Source: an uncultured Clostridium sp.
Lineage (GTDB): Bacteria; Cyanobacteriota; Vampirovibrionia; Gastranaerophilales; Gastranaerophilaceae
Assembly: GCA_905212085.1 (NCBI GenBank)
Contig: CAJMDF010000003.1
Coordinates: forward strand, 15,276-79,275
Direction of reading: 5' to 3'
DNA length: 64,000 bases
Positions 60,618 to 64,000 of this stretch are shown piece by piece (positions within the stretch are counted from its first letter, which is position 1; every line of letters begins with the position of its first letter). Position numbers and translations under genes: made by a program. The notes beneath the pieces are model-generated. The model ran no database searches. It saw only the letters and a list, made by a program, of their open reading frames with translations, and was not told the DNA's origin.

Positions 60618-61103
60618 ATGAATAATGGTGAGTATTTTAATGTCCCATATGTAGATAATGTATTTTATAAACTCGATCAGACTGCAAGAGTTGCTGAATT
60701 AATGGCAAGAAATTATTATAAGTTTTATCAGGATACTGATAATCCAATTTTGGATTTAGATGAGTTCAAAATAATATCGCATATAATGGATGATCCAAAC
60801 CTTTCTCAAAGTGATATTGGAAAACTTGTCTATAAGGGTAAAGCCCATGTCGGGAAAATTTTAAATGAATTAGAAAGTAAAAATTATATAAAAAGAGAGT
60901 TAAGCACTCGTAATAATATAATTATAAAGCATACTATTTTGACAGATAAGGGAAGAGATATATATTTTTATACAGATAAGAAATTTGTAGAATTAAATAA
61001 AAATATAAAAAAAATGTTTTCAGATGATGAATTAAAAACACTAAAAGCTCTTTTAGATAAGTTAAAAAATGCTATGTTAAATAATAATAAAATTACTTTT
61101 TAA
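60618..61103 (+). CDS. MarR-family transcriptional regulator (first of a pair)
   Basis: This protein of 161 residues from the ATG at 60618 (AGGTG upstream; a GTG 9 bases earlier is less likely) has a MarR-type winged helix: L-D-E-F-K-I-I-S-H-I-M-D-D-P-N-L-S-Q-S-D-I-G and then G-K-A-H-V-G-K-I-L-N-E-L-E-S-K-N-Y-I-K-R. The helical ends form the dimer interface. MarR proteins usually repress nearby genes and let go on ligand binding. A paralogue follows 80 bases later. The 14-base palindrome upstream suggests autoregulation. Confidence 0.85.
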   Translation: MNNGEYFNVPYVDNVFYKLDQTARVAELMARNYYKFYQDTDNPILDLDEFKIISHIMDDPNLSQSDIGKLVYKGKAHVGKILNELESKNYIKRELSTRNNIIIKHTILTDKGRDIYFYTDKKFVELNKNIKKMFSDDELKTLKALLDKLKNAMLNNNKITF

Positions 61104-61143
61104 AAAATATTGACTTTTTAATAAATAGTATTAAATTCTATAG

Positions 61144-61157
61144 GTAGAAATTTCAAC
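61144..61157. promoter_or_regulatory. palindromic operator candidate of the second MarR gene
   Basis: GTAGAA-AT-TTCAAC resembles the site at 60545-60558 in 12 of 14 positions and lies 27 bases before the second MarR ATG. Confidence 0.45.
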
Positions 61158-61184
61158 GGATATTAACATAAAATGGAGATGCCT

Positions 61185-61640
61185 ATGGATAATTTTTGTT
61201 TTACAGGAAGCCTTACTTTTCAAATAGAGGCTACAGCGAGAATCTTTAGTAATTTTGCAAAAGAGCAATATCGAGAATTTACAAAAAATAAGATTACTCT
61301 TGAGGAATATGTAATTTTAGATACATTAGTTCATTATCCTCATTTGAATAAAAGTTCAATTGCAAAAACTTTATTGAGGGATGTGTCATATATTGACAAA
61401 ATGATTGAAAAATTGCTCAAAAAACGCTATTTAAAAGAAATAAAAAATAATGGGACAGATATTCAGGTCAAATATTTTGAATTGACAAAGTCTGGAGAAA
61501 AAATTTATTTAGATTGTACTCCACAAAATGATAAAATGTTAGCAATATTGCTTAAATTTATCTCAGAAAATGAATTATTGAGTTTTACAAAGACATTACT
61601 AAAAATACGAAATATAATAATATCACTTGAGTCATTTTAA
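61185..61640 (+). CDS. MarR-family transcriptional regulator (second of a pair)
   Basis: This protein of 151 residues from M-D-N-F-C-F-T-G (GGAG 6 bases upstream; two closer ATGs at 61173 and 61179 precede it) has the same layout as its neighbour: L-E-E-Y-V-I-L-D-T-L-V-H-Y-P-H-L-N-K-S-S-I and then V-S-Y-I-D-K-M-I-E-K-L-L-K-K-R-Y-L-K-E. The two look like products of a duplication. The gene lies before the kelch-type protein gene, which is a possible target by position. Confidence 0.8.
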   Translation: MDNFCFTGSLTFQIEATARIFSNFAKEQYREFTKNKITLEEYVILDTLVHYPHLNKSSIAKTLLRDVSYIDKMIEKLLKKRYLKEIKNNGTDIQVKYFELTKSGEKIYLDCTPQNDKMLAILLKFISENELLSFTKTLLKIRNIIISLESF

Positions 61641-61763
61641 AAATATCAAGTCATATTAAGTTTTCTTAAATAAATTTTTAATATAAGACCAATATACAAA
61701 ATTCAGTTTATAATAATTGAATAAAATTATTTATAATATTTTGTATAAGTGGGTTAATAAAAA

Positions 61764-63164
61764 ATGAATCAAAAATTTATAATAAATATATTGTTATTTA
61801 GTTGTTTTATTTTAAACATTCAAAATGTAGTTTTTGCAAAAGGTCAATTTGAGGTTGTATCTAAAACAACATTGCCTCACGGACAAAACTATGAATTAAC
61901 AAAATTGCAAGATGGCAGAATTTTAATATCAGAGTTTACTCAGCTAAATAGTTCTTTAGATGATCCAATTTCTGATGAAAAACGGTTTTTAAAACGGTTT
62001 GAAATATATAATCCTAAAACCAAAAAGTTCGAAAAGATTTCTCAACCTAAAATTTGGCACTATTATTATACAAAGCCTATTGTATTAGATGATGGAAAAG
62101 TTTTATTAGTCGGCTCATTTTGTGATATGTCCCCATTAGAAAAGAATGTAACACCTTTTCAGTTGAAAGTTTGTGAAGAATCCCAGTATGCGGAAATTTA
62201 TAATCCAAATGATGATACTTATAAAATTGTCGGGAAATTACAAATCCCGCGTAGTTATTTTGGTATTACAAAATTAAATAATGGAAAAGTTTTAATAACA
62301 AATGGAGTATCTGATTATATTTATAAGTATGATAAAAATGGAAAAGCCGATTATTATGAAACCAACGCAAACAAGCCAACAACAAGATTTTCAGAATTAT
62401 ATGACCCTACAGCAGAAACATTTACGCTTAATTCCCAAACCGCTGTTGATATAAGACGAAAATATGTAAAAGTTGGAGAGGCAAGGTATGAATATGGTTA
62501 TTACATAAATAATATAAAGAGTAAACCAAAGCCGGTATATCCAATAGGAGATCTTCGAAACAAATTACCTGAACCGCAAGAAACAATTTATGAAGTTCCA
62601 CAAAATGATATTAGTAGGCAGACTGTAACACTGAATAATAATGAAATATTAGTTTTATGGATGCACCTAGGAACTGCGGAAATATACAATTCTGCAACAA
62701 ATACATTTCGAAGACTCCCCAATTTTCAACTCAAATTTAGAGATTCAAGAAATCCTGAAATAGTACATAAAATACCAGATGGCAGGGTTGTTATAATAGG
62801 AGGAAAGACAGGAAGAACTGATAATAATGCAGTTGAAATCTTTGACTATAAAGCAGAAACTGTTACCTATACTGGTACAATTCCTATAACAGGTGATGGT
62901 ATTTATCATTCATTACTATTGCCAAGCGGGAAAATTTTAATTTATGGTGGAATATTAAGGAATAATTCTATCTGGAAAGGTTATACTCCGGTACATTCCA
63001 TGTTATTGTATGATCCTATAACAAATACAACAGAAATTATCGATGAAAGTCCTAAAGGTTTTATATTGGGTAAATCAATAATTTTAGATGATGGAAGTAT
63101 ATTTTTTGTAGCTTCTACAAAAGGAAAAAGTTGTGGGGTTATATATAAAAATAGAGAATTGTAA
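61764..63164 (+). CDS. secreted kelch-repeat-like beta-propeller protein
   Basis: This 466-residue protein has a signal peptide (I-I-N-I-L-L-F-S-C-F-I-L, cleavage near V-F-A-K at residue ~26). The rest contains kelch/galactose-oxidase-type blades: L-Q-D-G-R-I-L-I-S, L-D-D-G-K-V-L-L-V-G, L-N-N-G-K-V-L-I-T-N-G, I-P-D-G-R-V-V-I-I-G-G and L-P-S-G-K-I-L-I-Y-G-G, each followed by A-E-I-Y-(N/D)-P or similar. That gives about six blades. Probably an envelope or exported propeller that binds a glycan or protein. No ribosome site of usual strength is seen. The substrate is unknown. Confidence 0.82.
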   Translation: MNQKFIINILLFSCFILNIQNVVFAKGQFEVVSKTTLPHGQNYELTKLQDGRILISEFTQLNSSLDDPISDEKRFLKRFEIYNPKTKKFEKISQPKIWHYYYTKPIVLDDGKVLLVGSFCDMSPLEKNVTPFQLKVCEESQYAEIYNPNDDTYKIVGKLQIPRSYFGITKLNNGKVLITNGVSDYIYKYDKNGKADYYETNANKPTTRFSELYDPTAETFTLNSQTAVDIRRKYVKVGEARYEYGYYINNIKSKPKPVYPIGDLRNKLPEPQETIYEVPQNDISRQTVTLNNNEILVLWMHLGTAEIYNSATNTFRRLPNFQLKFRDSRNPEIVHKIPDGRVVIIGGKTGRTDNNAVEIFDYKAETVTYTGTIPITGDGIYHSLLLPSGKILIYGGILRNNSIWKGYTPVHSMLLYDPITNTTEIIDESPKGFILGKSIILDDGSIFFVASTKGKSCGVIYKNREL

Positions 63165-63225
63165 GTAATAAATAGATCTTAATTAAGAGAACTTTCGAAC
63201 AAGCTGAAATGCAGACTATAAGCAT

Positions 63226-63247
63226 TAAAAAAGCACCCGAAGGTGCT
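63226..63247 (-). terminator. terminator after tRNA-Asp
   Basis: On the minus strand AGCACC-TTCG-GGTGCT is followed by TTTTTT. Confidence 0.85.
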
Positions 63248-63258
63248 AATTTTAAAAA

Positions 63259-63336
63259 TGGCGGGAACGACGAGGCTCGAACTCGCGACCTCATGCGTGA
63301 CAGGCATGCGCTCTAACCAAACTGAGCTACGCTCCC
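63259..63336 (-). tRNA. tRNA-Asp (GTC)
   Basis: On the minus strand the sequence folds into a full cloverleaf with acceptor GGGAGCG/CGTTCCC (one G-T pair), D arm GCTC/GAGC, anticodon stem CATGC/GCATG around the loop CTGTCAC (anticodon GTC), and T arm GCGAG-TTCGAGC-CTCGT (T loop TTCGAGC region). The CCA end is encoded. A terminator follows in the transcription direction. Confidence 0.95.
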
Positions 63337-63426
63337 ATATTTTCTTTTCAATGTCTTTCGACAAGTTTTATTATAATATGCTGAATTTTTTTTTGCAAGT
63401 ATTTTTTTTATGTTATATTCATAAAT

Positions 63427-64000
63427 GTGAAATTAGACAATAATATTTACTTACCCCAAAAATTACCCCCAAAAAATAGGCAACCATCTTTTAAAGCAAA
63501 AAGCTCTGTTTTAAGAGATGCTGATTGGGTATGCAGATCTGTTAATAAAATTTTCCCGACATTATCTAGTACTTGGCTTAATTATAATTTGCATATTGAG
63601 CAAGGTAATAAGTTAAAATGTATTGAGATTATTGGAGAAAAAATTCATAATGCTAGGTGTAATAATAATTCGGAATTAGTTCCTTTTAATTTTTTCAAAA
63701 AAATGTTAGAGCAGGTAAAAAAGGAACATGTTGGAAATTGTTATGAAAAAGCATCAATTGCTGAACTTATTTTAAGGGTTAATGGTGTAGATAATTGTGA
63801 CAGAATTAATTTTGTTACAAATGATGGAAAGAAAAATCTTCATCATACAGCTTTGCTTGTTAATTTAGATAAAAATAATTATTGTCCATCTTTACAAAAA
63901 TTGATAATTATTGATCCTTGGGTTGAAACTAGTGGGTTTGCTGATACTGTATTTAAAAAATATACTAATTTATATAATAACTTTTTTAAATTGAAAGATA
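63427..64000 (+). CDS. possible papain-fold protein, N-terminal part
   Basis: The frame is open from a GTG at 63427 to the end of the window (191 codons). It begins KLDNNIYLPQKLPPKNRQ and then P-S-F-K-A-K. The order G-N-C-Y-E-K-A-S-I-A (Cys105), H-H-T-A-L-L-V-N-L (His139/140) and I-I-I-D-P-W-V (Asp163) matches the Cys-His-Asp triad of papain-like and transglutaminase-like domains, including toxin and deamidase types. No signal peptide is seen. TATATT lies 7 bases before the GTG and no ribosome site is present, so this too may be leaderless. The call rests on the triad pattern alone. Confidence 0.5.
   Translation, partial: MKLDNNIYLPQKLPPKNRQPSFKAKSSVLRDADWVCRSVNKIFPTLSSTWLNYNLHIEQGNKLKCIEIIGEKIHNARCNNNSELVPFNFFKKMLEQVKKEHVGNCYEKASIAELILRVNGVDNCDRINFVTNDGKKNLHHTALLVNLDKNNYCPSLQKLIIIDPWVETSGFADTVFKKYTNLYNNFFKLKD

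Noticed and set aside
63179..63443. Short frames on both strands around 63.2-63.4 kb
   Set aside because: They overlap the tRNA-Asp gene and its terminator and are not protein genes.
1..64000. CRISPR array, insertion sequence transposase or plasmid origin
   Set aside because: No regular direct repeats with spacers, no transposase gene and no replication-initiator gene were found.

Overview
The window is AT-rich bacterial chromosome with the standard genetic code (TAA, TAG and TGA all act as stops). Genes are dense and most have clear Shine-Dalgarno sites. An Omp85/BamA protein with a Skp-like chaperone shows a diderm envelope. Three proteins carry the prepilin signature FTLAEVLIT(L/I)GIIGVVAA. 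Together with the low GC and the set of uncharacterised proteins, this best fits a gut-type non-photosynthetic cyanobacterium (Melainabacteria/Vampirovibrionia, Gastranaerophilales-like). That placement is inference; no 16S gene is present.

Layout. (1) 1-9.5 kb, minus strand: envelope and metabolism genes, comprising a membrane-anchored protein, a sugar-type solute-binding lipoprotein, rsmI, bamA, an ompH/skp gene, uridine phosphorylase, an unknown protein and the N-terminus of a 4-alpha-glucanotransferase. (2) 9.5-18.8 kb: era, an OmpR-type regulator, speD, a pseudopilin, an XRE regulator, rpsP, a 422-bp inverted-repeat element full of hairpins, an orphan FliI/SctN-type ATPase, a ZIP transporter, a methyltransferase and a radical SAM/SPASM protein. 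(3) 18.9-29.7 kb, plus strand: a compact P22-like podoviral head/neck/packaging module (amidase, tail hub, coat, holin-like protein, scaffold-like protein, adaptor, TerS, acetyltransferase, portal, secreted protein, TerL). No integrase, repressor or replication gene is visible. (4) 29.8-31.6 kb: a large helical-ended protein behind a sigma-28-like promoter. (5) 31.6-54.9 kb: secA, ychF, an aldehyde dehydrogenase, a giant GH13-like protein, ahcY, a glycosyltransferase, a DUF475 protein, prfA-ylxR-infB, rbfA-truB, and regulators including a protein with four GntR-type winged helices. Two pseudopilin genes here are each out of frame at a ten-G tract. (6) 55.1-58.6 kb: the overlapping pyrH-frr-cdsA-rnc-rpe operon. 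(7) 58.6-64 kb: small unknown proteins, two of them behind sigma-28-like promoters, a pair of MarR regulators with matching palindromes, a kelch-type protein, tRNA-Asp and the start of a possible papain-fold protein.

How the parts connect. Three features deserve most attention. First, two pilin-like genes have promoter, ribosome site, ATG and then G10; each would come into frame with one added (or two lost) G, so they look like phase-variable surface genes. Second, three promoters of the form TAAAG-T/A-TT with identical 16-base spacing to a CCG-containing -10 precede three unknown proteins, and the window also has a FliI-type export ATPase; this suggests a sigma-28 regulon feeding a flagellar-type export system. 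Third, the 14.3-14.7 kb element contains two diverged copies of a nested hairpin whose stems differ while the 21-nt loop is conserved, which is how a functional structured RNA or DNA element would look. Several housekeeping genes (era, the response regulator, the fliI-like gene, prfA) have a -10 box exactly 6 nt before ATG and no ribosome site, so leaderless transcription appears common.
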